Shown: piece after piece, positions 17,002 through 26,184 of the stretch
How positions within the stretch are numbered: position 1 is the first letter of the stretch
Layout of the letters: every line of letters starts with the position of its first letter
DNA from: Pontibacillus salipaludis
GTDB lineage: Bacteria; Bacillota; Bacilli; Bacillales; BH030062
NCBI RefSeq assembly: GCF_014642405.1
Contig: NZ_BMIN01000018.1
Span: 26,970-90,969 of the forward strand
Direction: 5' to 3'
Length of the DNA stretch: 64,000 nucleotides
Position numbers and translations under genes: made by a program
Notes under the pieces: model-generated
What the model saw: only the letters and a program-made list of their open reading frames with translations
Databases searched by the model: none
Told to the model about the DNA's origin: nothing

Positions 17002-18594
17002 TTAAGGTAAGTGTTTATAAGCTTGGAGTGTTAAAAACTCAGCAAAATCGTCATCACGAATGAATTTCTCAAATAAGCGATCTGCTAGCTTATACGAACC
17101 ATTCTTAAAAGTTTCTGATCCAACCTCTTGTTGAATAGCTAGTAATTCCTCCTGCTTCCATTGCTCCACTAATTCAAGCGTGACCTTTCTGCCGTCGTCT
17201 AAAATTCCTTTAGGGTGACGAATCCACTGCCACACCTGAGCACGGGAAATTTCTGCAGTTGCAGCGTCTTCCATAAGGTTATGGATAGGAGCAGCGCCTC
17301 GGCCTTCTAGCCATGAAGCTAGATAGTGAATACCGACATTGATATTCGTACGAACGCCTGCTTCTGTTATAGATCCTTCAGGTATTTCGAGTAAGTTCTC
17401 CTCTGTAACCTGAAGATTTGTAATTAGCCTGTTGATTTGGTTCGGTGTCCGCATGTGCTTGTTAAAGATATTCATAGCCGTTTGGACCATCGCAGGGTGA
17501 GCGACCCATGTGCCGTCATGGCCGTCATGTACTTCTCTTTGTTTATCAGCTTTCACTTTCTCAAAAGCTTCTTTGTTTCGCTGGTCGTCGTTTTTCACAG
17601 GGATTTGCGCTGCCATACCTCCAATGGCTGGTGCACCTCTTCTGTGGCAGGTCTGGATTGTTAGAAGAGAGTAGGCTCTCATAAACGGACTTGTCATGGT
17701 TACTTCAGAGCGATCAGGTAGGATAACGGATGGGTCATTTCGAAATTTCTTAAGGTAACTGAAGATGTAATCCCATCGCCCGCAGTTCAAACCAGCTGAA
17801 TGTTCTTTTAGTTCATACAGAATTTCATCCATTTCAAAGGCGGCCAAGATCGTCTCTAATAAGACTGTTGCCTTAATGGTTCCGGTCGGGATATTTAATG
17901 CTTTTTGCGAAAATAAGAAGACATCATTCCAAAGTCTTGCTTCTAAATGGTTCTCAAGTTTCGGCAGGTAAAAGTAAGGGCCCGAGCCTTTCTCTATGAG
18001 CTGTTTGGCATTATGAAAGAAATAAAGTCCAAAATCGATTAAGCTAGCTGAAGCGGCTTCACCATTTAAGGTCATATGCTTTTCTTCAAGATGCCAGCCT
18101 CTTGGGCGGACCATAAGAGTGGCCGTGTCTTTTTTTAATTCATAGACTTTGCCTTTGTCATTTTGGAAAGAGATCGTTCCTCGAATGGCGTCTCTTAAGT
18201 TGATTTGTCCTTGTATTGTATTGGCCCAAGTTGGCGAATTGGCATCTTCAAAATCCGCCATAAAGACCTTGGCACCAGAATTCAGTCCGTTAATGACCAT
18301 TTTTCGATCAACTGGTCCTGTTATTTCAACTCGACGATCCTGCAAATCATGAGGGAGGGGAGCAATGCGCCACTCTGTTTCTCTGATAGAGACAGAATCT
18401 TTAAGGAAAGATGGTTTCGTTCCTTGGTCTAATTGTTGTTGAAGCTTTTTCCGCTCTGTTAACAACTCCAATCTTCTCGTGTTAAAGCGATGATGAAGCT
18501 GTTCTAAGAAAGCTAAAGCATCTGGGGTCAAAACTTCAGCGAAGGAAGGAGAAACGTCTCCTTCCACCACCCAGTTATTCGTTTTCATTTCCAC
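17002..18594 (-). CDS. aceB: Malate synthase A
   Basis: This 530-residue protein has malate synthase A motifs: [27 protein letters not shown] and [12 protein letters not shown], then [10 protein letters not shown] and [10 protein letters not shown]. It condenses glyoxylate with acetyl-CoA to malate. The GTG at 18594 lies seven bases after AAGGTGG; an ATG two codons later is possible, and longer upstream frames lack a ribosome binding site. It is upstream of aceA. A small YhfH-like gene lies 67 bp upstream on the same strand, so transcription may begin before that gene. Confidence 0.95.
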   Translation of the reverse strand: MEMKTNNWVVEGDVSPSFAEVLTPDALAFLEQLHHRFNTRRLELLTERKKLQQQLDQGTKPSFLKDSVSIRETEWRIAPLPHDLQDRRVEITGPVDRKMVINGLNSGAKVFMADFEDANSPTWANTIQGQINLRDAIRGTISFQNDKGKVYELKKDTATLMVRPRGWHLEEKHMTLNGEAASASLIDFGLYFFHNAKQLIEKGSGPYFYLPKLENHLEARLWNDVFLFSQKALNIPTGTIKATVLLETILAAFEMDEILYELKEHSAGLNCGRWDYIFSYLKKFRNDPSVILPDRSEVTMTSPFMRAYSLLTIQTCHRRGAPAIGGMAAQIPVKNDDQRNKEAFEKVKADKQREVHDGHDGTWVAHPAMVQTAMNIFNKHMRTPNQINRLITNLQVTEENLLEIPEGSITEAGVRTNINVGIHYLASWLEGRGAAPIHNLMEDAATAEISRAQVWQWIRHPKGILDDGRKVTLELVEQWKQEELLAIQQEVGSETFKNGSYKLADRLFEKFIRDDDFAEFLTLQAYKHLP

Positions 18595-18661
18595 GTAATC
18601 GCCACCTTTTTTATAGATAATAAACAGTCTGATTCCTGATCTAACACAGGGGCTACAATGT

Positions 18662-18781
18662 TTACTCGTCTTTCTTAGATAGACAACGATCACATTCCAT
18701 CATGTACGTATATACCTGTGATTTAACTTCTGTTCCACATTGGGGGCAAGAAACTGTACCTTTTTGATCTGACTTTTTCAT
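18662..18781 (-). CDS. YhfH-like small zinc-ribbon protein
   Basis: The 39-residue frame has two CxxC pairs, CPQC at about 12-15 and CDRC at about 30-33, with a short hydrophobic middle. That is the pattern of YhfH-family proteins in Bacillus. AAAGGAG lies upstream of the ATG. Its function is unknown; zinc binding is inferred from the cysteines. Being just ahead of aceB on the same strand, it may share the aceBA promoter. It is too short for usual gene-finding cut-offs. Confidence 0.65.
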   Translation of the reverse strand: MKKSDQKGTVSCPQCGTEVKSQVYTYMMECDRCLSKKDE

Positions 18782-18955
18782 GAATGATTCGCTCCTTTTA
18801 TATAACAAAAAATAATTTTGTTAACTGTTATGGTACAGATTACGCAAGAGGGCTTGGTTGTGTAACCATTCCTTTTAAGTTTTTATATGAAGAATTTTAA
18901 TATCACTCCAATATCCCTTGTTATGGAGGGGAAGTAAGAGGTTTCTGATAAAAAT

Positions 18956-18969
18956 TTTAAGCGCATTCA
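18956..18969 (-). promoter_or_regulatory. Possible cre site for aceBA
   Basis: On the minus strand TGAATGCGCTTAAA fits the CcpA cre consensus with two mismatches. It lies about 175 bp upstream of the YhfH-like start. Glyoxylate shunt genes are expected to be glucose-repressed, but this match is weak and the divergent gene at 19055 is equally close. Confidence 0.25.
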
Positions 18970-19054
18970 TTATGGAAAAATAAAGCTATCTTTTTTGAAG
19001 AAGTAGACTTATACTATTCTAGAAATTAACAATTGAATAGTAGGAGGAAAACTG

Positions 19055-20263
19055 GTGAGAGGTCTTTTATTAGTGGTGTTAGTCGGTTTTTTGGTTGCTT
19101 TGTTTCCTGCTGTAAGTTCTGCAGCACCTCATTCTGTTGAGGTGGATAGCTTAGTAGAAGAGTTGGGGTGGACGGTTCAGGATTTAGAGGAATATCTTGA
19201 TTTTTACGATCTAAGTCTTGATGAATTTGAAGACATAGATGAACTTACCGAATTTCTAGGTGAGCCATTGACTGACGAAAATTTAAATGCACTGCTTGAT
19301 GACTACGGCTTAAGTTTAGAGGAAGCTTCTCAATTATTAATGGAGAATGGAGAGTTGGAGGAGGGTCAACGCATTCTTGATGTCTATACTTTTTTAGATG
19401 ACCTTGATATGGACCTCTCTTTTTACAATTTATCTCCTTTAACGGATGAGGCTCTTAAACAGCTCCTTGAAGAGTATGAATTAACTTACGAAGAACTTCT
19501 TGAGTTACTTGAACAAAATGATGATTCCATTGAAAACTATGAATATATCGATGATCTAGAGTTGGCGATATGGAATTACCTATATACGAATGAAGACATG
19601 GATTATGAAGATATAGAAGCTCTTTTTGCAGAATTAGGTCTAACTGAGGAAGAATTGGAGCGATTATTTAATCACTTCATTCAACTGGATTTTGAGGATT
19701 CAGCTAAGGTAGACAGGTTGGATCAGATTGCTACTCGAATGATGGCTTTTAGTGAGTTTGAGGTGGCGACACAGTTATCAGAAGAGCAAGTAGCGGAATT
19801 GCTCGATATATTCACGCAGTTGATGCAATTGCTAGAATTAGACCCCTCTTTTTACTTAGTAAAGGATGGAGAGAAGGAAGCCGTTTCGATTTCCTCGATT
19901 CTGAGGATGGCCTCATCAGATGGTTACGACTTGATGGTCGTACTCAATACGGCTAAGGGTGAGTTCCTCGCTGATATAGTGCTGACAGCAGATATGTTCA
20001 GTTCAGAGCTTATTAGGGACACCGGGAAGGATTTGGCACAGGTTGGGGAGTTAAAGAATCAAAGTGAAAGTAAGCCCCCTGAACCTGTAAAACCTCAGTC
20101 GCCAAAGTCTGGTACTGAAGGAGATCCGGTGGTCTTCCAAACGGAACGAGGGGGCAAACTGCCAGATACAGCTTCCTTTGCTGTAGAGAAAACAGCTATT
20201 GGACTTGCTGTAATGGGTTTAGGTTTGTTCATTTACCGCAGGTTCAAATATGAAAGGGAATAA
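19055..20263 (+). CDS. Processed acidic surface protein with LPDTA sortase signal
   Basis: The 402-residue protein starts with a signal peptide (hydrophobic residues 3-22, cleavage near SSAAPHS). The body is very acidic and contains repeated Leu/Asp/Glu-rich helical units such as LTDENLNALLDDYGLSLEEA and LTDEALKQLLEEYELTYEEL. It ends KLPDTAS, a transmembrane helix and a positive tail (YRRFKYERE), a cell-wall sorting signal of LPxTA type (about 369-373). This fits the family of processed acidic surface proteins paired with a dedicated sortase. The GTG start has TAGGAGGA upstream, and the gene overlaps the sortase gene by 14 bp. Confidence 0.85.
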   Translation: MRGLLLVVLVGFLVALFPAVSSAAPHSVEVDSLVEELGWTVQDLEEYLDFYDLSLDEFEDIDELTEFLGEPLTDENLNALLDDYGLSLEEASQLLMENGELEEGQRILDVYTFLDDLDMDLSFYNLSPLTDEALKQLLEEYELTYEELLELLEQNDDSIENYEYIDDLELAIWNYLYTNEDMDYEDIEALFAELGLTEEELERLFNHFIQLDFEDSAKVDRLDQIATRMMAFSEFEVATQLSEEQVAELLDIFTQLMQLLELDPSFYLVKDGEKEAVSISSILRMASSDGYDLMVVLNTAKGEFLADIVLTADMFSSELIRDTGKDLAQVGELKNQSESKPPEPVKPQSPKSGTEGDPVVFQTERGGKLPDTASFAVEKTAIGLAVMGLGLFIYRRFKYERE

Positions 20264-20879
20264 AAAAGGCAGGAACTATCTAGCTTTGTGTGCATATGTA
20301 GTCTTGATGGCTGGTGGTTGGTGGCTCACAACAACGAATGTATACACTTTGGCCAAAGGGTACTTTCTCTTTAAATATAACGTTGCAGCTGAAGAGGAGA
20401 TACAAGGAGATGTAAGTGTTGTCTCCCCTCAAATAGAAAGCAATGAAAAACCCTTATATTCAGAACGTCCAAAAGAGGGCGAGAGGATAGGCGATCTATA
20501 TATTCCAAAATTGGATGCCACATTGCCTATCTATCACGGAACAGATGAAGATGAATTAGCCAAAGGTGTTGGGCATTTTGCAGGAAGTGTTCTACCTGGT
20601 GAAAAGGATAACTCCGTTCTTTCTGGGCACCGGGATACGGTGTTTCGAAGTCTAGGAAAAGTTGGTATGAATGATCTCCTCATGGTTACTACAGATGCTG
20701 GTAAATTCACCTATAAAGTAAGGAAAGTGCGGATCGTTGATGCGGAAGACCGAACGGTTATTGTACCAAAACCAGAGGCGACCTTAACAGTAACTACATG
20801 TTATCCATTTAATTTTATCGGATCTGCACCAGAAAGGTACATTCTAGTGGCAGATCTTAAAGAAGCTGACTATTATTAA
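20250..20879 (+). CDS. Class D sortase
   Basis: This 209-residue membrane-anchored sortase has an N-terminal transmembrane segment (about 10-30) and the catalytic triad His127 (SGHRDT), Cys184 (TVTTCYPF) and Arg196 (APERYIL). It should cleave the LPDTA signal of the product of the overlapping upstream gene and link that protein to the envelope. Class assignment rests on the TTCYPF context and on the pairing with an LPxTA substrate. A terminator follows four bases after the stop. Confidence 0.92.
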   Translation: MKGNKKGRNYLALCAYVVLMAGGWWLTTTNVYTLAKGYFLFKYNVAAEEEIQGDVSVVSPQIESNEKPLYSERPKEGERIGDLYIPKLDATLPIYHGTDEDELAKGVGHFAGSVLPGEKDNSVLSGHRDTVFRSLGKVGMNDLLMVTTDAGKFTYKVRKVRIVDAEDRTVIVPKPEATLTVTTCYPFNFIGSAPERYILVADLKEADYY

Positions 20880-20882
20880 ACC

Positions 20883-20923
20883 AAAAGCCTTGCACCCTGG
20901 ACGCCGGGAGCAAGGCTTTTTAT
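20883..20923 (+). terminator. Terminator of the surface protein-sortase operon
   Basis: Stem AAAAGCCTTGC / GCAAGGCTTTT with a GC-rich loop, followed by TATT. Confidence 0.85.
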
Positions 20924-20995
20924 TGTTAGAGATGATGTCTTCATGTACATGGATAGATGCCCGGTCATAGTGCTACAGAGAGCTAGAAAATTTTG

Positions 20996-21038
20996 TTCAC
21001 AAATTTGTGAAATGTTTCACAAACTGTAAGCGCTGTCA
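20996..21038 (+). promoter_or_regulatory. Double Rex-type operator and cre site upstream of the 21083 gene
   Basis: TTCACAAATTTGTGAA (20996-21011) is a perfect palindrome and overlaps TTGTGAAATGTTTCACAA (21005-21022), a canonical Rex box. Immediately after comes TGTAAGCGCTGTCA (21025-21038), a cre match with one mismatch. This predicts repression by Rex when NADH is low and by CcpA when glucose is plentiful, as for fermentative genes. Sites are called by consensus only. Confidence 0.75.
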
Positions 21039-21082
21039 GGTGATATGATGTATTCAACCAAAGAAAACAAGGAGTGATAACC

Positions 21083-21310
21083 ATGATCCTCTGCGAATGG
21101 CAAGACTTCACCACTGATACTGAGACCTATACACTTGAGTTGTTTGAACAAAGTTTAGGAGATAAGTTTAAAGCAATGATGTTGGAGGATGGTCAAGAAA
21201 TACCATCATATATCTGGACCACAAATCATGTTGTGATGATTAAACAAAACGCACGCATGTATAAAGATATTTCCTTTGTTAAGATTCCGCGTAACCCAGC
21301 TTGTGCTTAA
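21083..21310 (+). CDS. Hypothetical 75-residue protein under Rex-type control
   Basis: The ATG at 21083 follows AAGGAGTGATAACC. The product is acidic at its N-terminus (EWQDFTTDTETYTLELFEQ) and ends in KIPRNPACA. I recognise no family, signal peptide or membrane segment. It lies between two Rex boxes and directly before adhE, so it probably belongs to the oxygen-limitation response. Its transcript may continue into adhE, as no terminator is visible in the 65 bp between. Confidence 0.6.
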   Translation: MILCEWQDFTTDTETYTLELFEQSLGDKFKAMMLEDGQEIPSYIWTTNHVVMIKQNARMYKDISFVKIPRNPACA

Positions 21311-21338
21311 GAAGTAGAAAGTCATTTTTTAAATAATC

Positions 21339-21356
21339 ATGTGAAATGTTTCACAA
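21339..21356 (+). promoter_or_regulatory. Rex box directly upstream of adhE
   Basis: ATGTGAAATGTTTCACAA differs from the upstream Rex box at one end base. It ends 19 bp before the adhE start, so Rex could block a local promoter or read-through transcription. Confidence 0.75.
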
Positions 21357-21375
21357 ACTAATGGGAGGGTTTAAA

Positions 21376-23979
21376 ATGGCTGTTGAAGAAAAGCAATTAA
21401 AAGTTGAAAAAGCATCTAAAATGGTTGATGCATTAGTGGCGAATGGGAAAAAGGCTTTAGTGGGAATGAAGGAACTGAATCAGGAACAGATTGATTTCAT
21501 TGTGAAGGAAATGGCTCTTGCTGGATTAGATCAACATATGCCTCTTGCTAAATTAGCGGTAGAAGAAACAAAGCGTGGCGTTTATGAAGATAAAATCATC
21601 AAAAACTTGTTTTCAACGGAATATATCTATCACAATATTAAATACGATAAAACGGTTGGCGTCATCAATGAATTAAGCGAAGAAGGTATGGTAGAAATTG
21701 CAGAACCAGTAGGAGTCATTGCGGGGGTTACACCTGTTACTAATCCAACATCGACCACGATGTTTAAAGCGATTACGTCGATTAAAACAGGGAACCCGAT
21801 TATCTTTGCTTTCCACCCTTCTGCTCAGAAATGTAGTACAGAAGCAGCTAGAGTGGTCAGGGATGCAGCGGTTCGCGCGGGGGCACCGGAACACTGCGTG
21901 CAATGGATTGAGACGCCTTCTTTAGAGGCAACTCAGAAACTGATGACCCACGATGGCATCTCTCTTATTCTAGCAACAGGTGGAGCAGGTATGGTGAAGT
22001 CAGCCTATAGCTCAGGGAAGCCAGCTCTTGGTGTAGGACCTGGTAACGTTCCTTGTTACATTGAAAAGACAGCGAATCTAAAACGGTCGGTGAACGATTT
22101 AATCCTATCGAAAACGTTTGATAATGGAATGATTTGTGCATCTGAGCAAGCGGTGATTATTGATAAAGAGATCTATGAAGACGTTAAACAGGAAATGATT
22201 GATAACAAATGCTACTTCCTAAACCCAGAAGAACGAGCAAAAGTTGAAAAGCTTGTGATCAATGAGCATTCTTGTGCGGTTAACGCAGATATTGTAGGGA
22301 AGCCAGCCTTTGAAATCGCTCAAATGGCAGGGATTACGGTACCAAAAGATACTAAAATTCTAGTAGCCGAATTAAAAGGTGTCGGCCCTAATTACCCATT
22401 ATCTAGGGAAAAGCTTAGCCCAGTGCTTGCTTGTTATAGAGCGAATTCTACTGAAGAAGGATTCAAACGAGCAGAAGAAATGCTTGAGTTTGGTGGATTA
22501 GGTCACTCCGCCGTTATCCATACAGAAGATCAGCAGGTCATTGATGCCTTTGGTCTACGAATGAAAGCAGGCCGTCTCATTGTGAATGCACCATCTTCTC
22601 AAGGTGCTATTGGAGATATCTATAATGCTTACATGCCTTCCCTAACACTAGGCTGTGGAACATATGGAGGGAACTCAGTGTCTACAAACGTAGGATCCGT
22701 TCACTTAATCAATGTTAAGAAAATGGCGAAGCGAACAAATAACATGCAGTGGTTTAAAATTCCGCCAAAGATTTATTTTGAGAAGAACTCCATTCAATAT
22801 TTAGCGAAAATGCCTAAGATTTCAAGAGCCTTTATCGTTACCGATGAGGGCATGGTGAAGCTTGGGTATGTTGATAAAATCTTGCACTACTTACGGAAAC
22901 GTCCAGATTACGTTCACTGTGAAATCTTCTCTGATGTAGAACCAGATCCATCTAGTGACACAGTCATGCGCGGGGCAGAAATGATGAAGCAGTTCCAGCC
23001 AGACGTCATCATTGCGCTAGGTGGGGGATCAGCAATGGATGCGGCTAAAGGAATGTGGCTTTTCTACGAACAACCTGATACAGATTTCAACGGATTGAAG
23101 CAGAAATTCATGGACATTCGTAAGCGTGTCTTCAAATATCCTGAACTAGGCTTACAAGCTCAATTTGTAGCCATTCCTACGACATCTGGAACAGGTTCAG
23201 AGGTGACATCCTTCTCTGTTATTACAGATAAAGAAGAGAATGTGAAATATCCGTTAGCTGATTATGAGTTAACACCTGATGTAGCGATTATCGATCCTCA
23301 GTTTGTCATGACCGTACCAAAAGTCGTTACGGCAGATACAGGCATGGATGTTCTGACACATGCAATTGAAGCTTACGTGTCTAATATGGCCAACGATTAT
23401 ACAGACGGGCTTGCAATGAAAGCTATTCAACTCGTGTTTGAGTATCTACCAAGAGCTTATCGCAATGGGGATAAGGATGAAGAAGCGCGTGAGAAAATGC
23501 ATAATGCGTCAACGATTGCCGGAATGGCTTTTGCCAATGCATTCCTAGGTATTAACCACAGTTTGGCTCATAAATTAGGCGCTGAGTTCCACATTGCTCA
23601 CGGTCGTTCTAATGCCATCCTTATGCCACACGTAATCCGTTACAATGCAACAAAACCAAATAAATTCACAGCATTTCCTAAGTATGAGCACTTCAAAGCT
23701 GATGTCCGTTATGCTGAAATCGCCCGTATGCTAGGATTACCAGCACGCACAACAGAAGAGGGTGTTGAGAGTTTAGTTCAAGCTATTATTCGTTTGGCAC
23801 AGGAACTAAATATTCCAATGAGCATAGCTGAGAACGGAGTCGATGCCAAAGAATTTGAAGCTAAACTGGATTTGTTAGCAGACCGAGCGTTTGCAGATCA
23901 ATGTACAACGGCGAATCCAAAACTTCCTCTCGTAACAGAGTTAGCAGAAGTTTATCGTCAGGCGTATAAAGGGGTCTAA
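21376..23979 (+). CDS. adhE: Bifunctional acetaldehyde-CoA / alcohol dehydrogenase
   Basis: The 867-residue protein is a fusion. The N-terminal half is a CoA-acylating aldehyde dehydrogenase with the active-site Cys in FDNGMICASEQ. The C-terminal half is an iron-dependent alcohol dehydrogenase with ALGGGSAMDAAKGMW, GTGSEVTSF and the metal-binding histidines in GINHSLAHKLG and HGRSNAILMPH. It converts acetyl-CoA to ethanol, reoxidising two NADH, and forms spirosomes. The ATG at 21376 has GGGAGGG upstream; the longer frame would run through the Rex box. Control by Rex is expected of a fermentative enzyme. Confidence 0.97.
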   Translation: MAVEEKQLKVEKASKMVDALVANGKKALVGMKELNQEQIDFIVKEMALAGLDQHMPLAKLAVEETKRGVYEDKIIKNLFSTEYIYHNIKYDKTVGVINELSEEGMVEIAEPVGVIAGVTPVTNPTSTTMFKAITSIKTGNPIIFAFHPSAQKCSTEAARVVRDAAVRAGAPEHCVQWIETPSLEATQKLMTHDGISLILATGGAGMVKSAYSSGKPALGVGPGNVPCYIEKTANLKRSVNDLILSKTFDNGMICASEQAVIIDKEIYEDVKQEMIDNKCYFLNPEERAKVEKLVINEHSCAVNADIVGKPAFEIAQMAGITVPKDTKILVAELKGVGPNYPLSREKLSPVLACYRANSTEEGFKRAEEMLEFGGLGHSAVIHTEDQQVIDAFGLRMKAGRLIVNAPSSQGAIGDIYNAYMPSLTLGCGTYGGNSVSTNVGSVHLINVKKMAKRTNNMQWFKIPPKIYFEKNSIQYLAKMPKISRAFIVTDEGMVKLGYVDKILHYLRKRPDYVHCEIFSDVEPDPSSDTVMRGAEMMKQFQPDVIIALGGGSAMDAAKGMWLFYEQPDTDFNGLKQKFMDIRKRVFKYPELGLQAQFVAIPTTSGTGSEVTSFSVITDKEENVKYPLADYELTPDVAIIDPQFVMTVPKVVTADTGMDVLTHAIEAYVSNMANDYTDGLAMKAIQLVFEYLPRAYRNGDKDEEAREKMHNASTIAGMAFANAFLGINHSLAHKLGAEFHIAHGRSNAILMPHVIRYNATKPNKFTAFPKYEHFKADVRYAEIARMLGLPARTTEEGVESLVQAIIRLAQELNIPMSIAENGVDAKEFEAKLDLLADRAFADQCTTANPKLPLVTELAEVYRQAYKGV

Positions 23980-23996
23980 CCACGACCCGATAAAAT

Positions 23997-24037
23997 AGCA
24001 AAGAACCCTAGGGAAAGTAACCTTAGGGTTCTTTGCT
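23997..24037 (+). terminator. Hairpin after adhE
   Basis: Stem AGCAAAGAACCCTA(A)GG / CC(T)TAGGGTTCTTTGCT is long and nearly perfect. No clean T run follows, so termination may be partial. Confidence 0.6.
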
Positions 24038-24072
24038 GTCGTTCGTAATCATCTTTCACTACAAAGATCCGT

Positions 24073-24225
24073 TTAAAACCAGAAGATACCAATTATAGCC
24101 GTAATCGCGACGGCTGCGCCGGCGATGATGCCTGCAACTTCGGTACTCGTATTACGCGTTGGTTCTTTAAGGTCTTCTACTTCTCGTTTTAATTTCTCAA
24201 ATTCTTCCCGAGTAGGATGGTCCAT
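24073..24225 (-). CDS. Small membrane protein, 50 residues
   Basis: ATG preceded by GGAGGCATTTCCA. The first 25 residues are charged and likely coiled-coil-like (REEFEKLKREVEDLK), followed by one hydrophobic helix (VAGIIAGAAVAITAIIGIFWF) that ends the protein. It lies 21 bp downstream of the ABC permease gene on the same strand, so it may be the third member of that operon. I recognise no family. Confidence 0.6.
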   Translation of the reverse strand: MDHPTREEFEKLKREVEDLKEPTRNTSTEVAGIIAGAAVAITAIIGIFWF

Positions 24226-24246
24226 TGGAAATGCCTCCTATCTGTA

Positions 24247-25020
24247 TTAAGCGATGTCTTGCTTTTGGAATCTGTAAAAACCGATGACGGCTAATACGAG
24301 AGAGTATACGAAAATGATTGTCAGAGAAAATAGTAGTCCTTCTCCTGCTCCCATTATCATGGGCTGTTTGATGATTTCATTATCGCTGTAAACCTCAAGT
24401 AGTAGGTTTGGATAGATAAAGTAACTTGTATTCCAATCTAGTAGGTGAAGAACTCCAGTAATCATGTTACCCGCTGTATCGATAACAAAGAATAAAACAA
24501 CCGCCACAGTAGTGCTTTTAAACAACGTCCCGATAAGGACAGAAAGACAAAGATAAAACACGTAAGTAGGTATTTGATATAAACAAGTTAAAGCAGCTGT
24601 CACAAAAAGGTTTTCAGAAGCAGTTGATGCATCGAACAGCAATACAGATACAAGATAAATGACAATGTTGACAACGATTATAAGCATGAGGATAGCCAGA
24701 AAGCCGCTCAATAATTTGGAACCTAGAATAGACAGGCGTGAAATAGGGCGGATTGCCAATTGCTTAATTGTCCCTTTATGAAATTCACTTGTGATCGCAG
24801 AAGTTGTTATAATGACTCCGTAAAATAACAGGAAGGTCCCATTAATAAAAGTTTGGGACAGGCTAAGGAAAATTGCTGCTGGTGGAAGCGCCCCTTCGTT
24901 TAAAAAGATACGTAGGGAAAACGATAGAATTAGGTATAGCCCTAGTACAATGATAAGGAACCATTTCACTCGGTTTCGGTACCAGGTCTTTAACAGTTCG
25001 TTATAGATTAAAGAGCTCAT
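24247..25020 (-). CDS. ABC-2 type transporter permease
   Basis: The 257-residue protein has six hydrophobic segments and the cytosolic N-terminus (NELLKTWYRNRVKW) typical of BcrB/NatB-like permeases; SEFHKGTIKQLAIRPISRL matches the conserved loop after the second helix. It forms an exporter with the overlapping ATPase gene (four-base ATGA overlap). The substrate is unknown; related systems give resistance to peptide antibiotics or export sodium. Confidence 0.88.
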   Translation of the reverse strand: MSSLIYNELLKTWYRNRVKWFLIIVLGLYLILSFSLRIFLNEGALPPAAIFLSLSQTFINGTFLLFYGVIITTSAITSEFHKGTIKQLAIRPISRLSILGSKLLSGFLAILMLIIVVNIVIYLVSVLLFDASTASENLFVTAALTCLYQIPTYVFYLCLSVLIGTLFKSTTVAVVLFFVIDTAGNMITGVLHLLDWNTSYFIYPNLLLEVYSDNEIIKQPMIMGAGEGLLFSLTIIFVYSLVLAVIGFYRFQKQDIA

Positions 25021-25934
25021 GCTTTTTCGCCTCCTGTCAGTTCTAGGAATTGGTCTTCAAGGGTATCTTTTAGGATGACTTCGTACAATAGGATTCCTTG
25101 GTCTGAAGCTTCTTTAATAATGGTCGGAATTTGGTCTTGTTCAATTCCTGAAAGCGTTATGTACTTCTTATCTTCTTCTACTGTACCGTATTTCTCGAGC
25201 ACAGGGATGAGGTCTTTGTTAGAAGTAGCACGGAATAAAGCCTTTACTCTTTGTTCTTCAGATTCAGTCTTTTCGTTCATAGAGAATTGTTTGACGAACT
25301 TCCCGTCTTGGATGATCAACACTTCATCACACATCATTTCCGCTTCTGATAAAAGGTGCGTGGAAACAAGTACAGTAACTCCTTCATCATCGGCCAGTGT
25401 TCTGAGATAACTTCGCAGCTCCCGGATCCCTTTTGGATCGAGGCCATTTGTCGGTTCATCAAGAATGAGGATCGATGGTTTATGAAGAAGGGCCTGTGCG
25501 ATACCCAGCCTTTGCTTCATCCCTAGAGAATACGTTTTGACTTTATCATCAATGGCTCCTGTTAACTCTACGAAACTTACAAGCTCGTTGATCCGCTCCT
25601 GTGAAATCTTAGGCGAGTGCATACGGCTGAAGTGTTGCATGTTTTCTGTTCCAGACATAAAGTTATACATCTCTGGATTTTCAACTACAGCCCCAATACT
25701 TGAAAGAGCCTTGTTTCGTTCAGTCTTGATGTTAGATCCGTTTACGATAATTTCTCCTTTGTCAGCGTGAAGAAGGCTTACAAGCATACGAATCGTCGTT
25801 GTTTTCCCAGCTCCGTTTGGGCCTAGGAACCCATGAATTTTTCCTTTATCAAGCTCGAAGGAAAGGTCATCAATAATGGTTTTTTTCTTAAACGATTTTG
25901 ATAGATTTTTAACTACAAGTGGTTTAGATGACAA
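25017..25934 (-). CDS. ABC transporter ATP-binding protein (BcrA/CcmA-like)
   Basis: The 305-residue ATPase has Walker A (GPNGAGKTTTIRML, about 38-51), the signature motif SLGMKQRLGIAQALL, Walker B ILILDEPTNGLDP and the switch His in STHLLSEAE. A C-terminal extension of about 80 residues follows, as in exporter ATPases of this subfamily. The TTG start has AAAGGAG eight bases upstream. It couples to the permease through an ATGA overlap. Confidence 0.93.
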   Translation of the reverse strand: MSSKPLVVKNLSKSFKKKTIIDDLSFELDKGKIHGFLGPNGAGKTTTIRMLVSLLHADKGEIIVNGSNIKTERNKALSSIGAVVENPEMYNFMSGTENMQHFSRMHSPKISQERINELVSFVELTGAIDDKVKTYSLGMKQRLGIAQALLHKPSILILDEPTNGLDPKGIRELRSYLRTLADDEGVTVLVSTHLLSEAEMMCDEVLIIQDGKFVKQFSMNEKTESEEQRVKALFRATSNKDLIPVLEKYGTVEEDKKYITLSGIEQDQIPTIIKEASDQGILLYEVILKDTLEDQFLELTGGEKA

Positions 25935-26184
25935 ACAATCAACTCCTTTGTTAGTTACTGTATCCCTTTACGTTTATGGTAAATAAAAGGTTTCATTCCA
26001 TTTTTAGGAACACAACATTTACCGTATCACACACTTACATTATATGGAATAGAGAATGGTGGATGAAAAGAAAATACTGGCGTAGAAGGGGAACCATTCC
26101 CAAAGGGGAGAGTTTTACTAGTTTTACTGTTCGCTCTCTGTAGTATATAATGGAGTGTCAAAGAAGAAAAGTTGGGAAGTGCCT

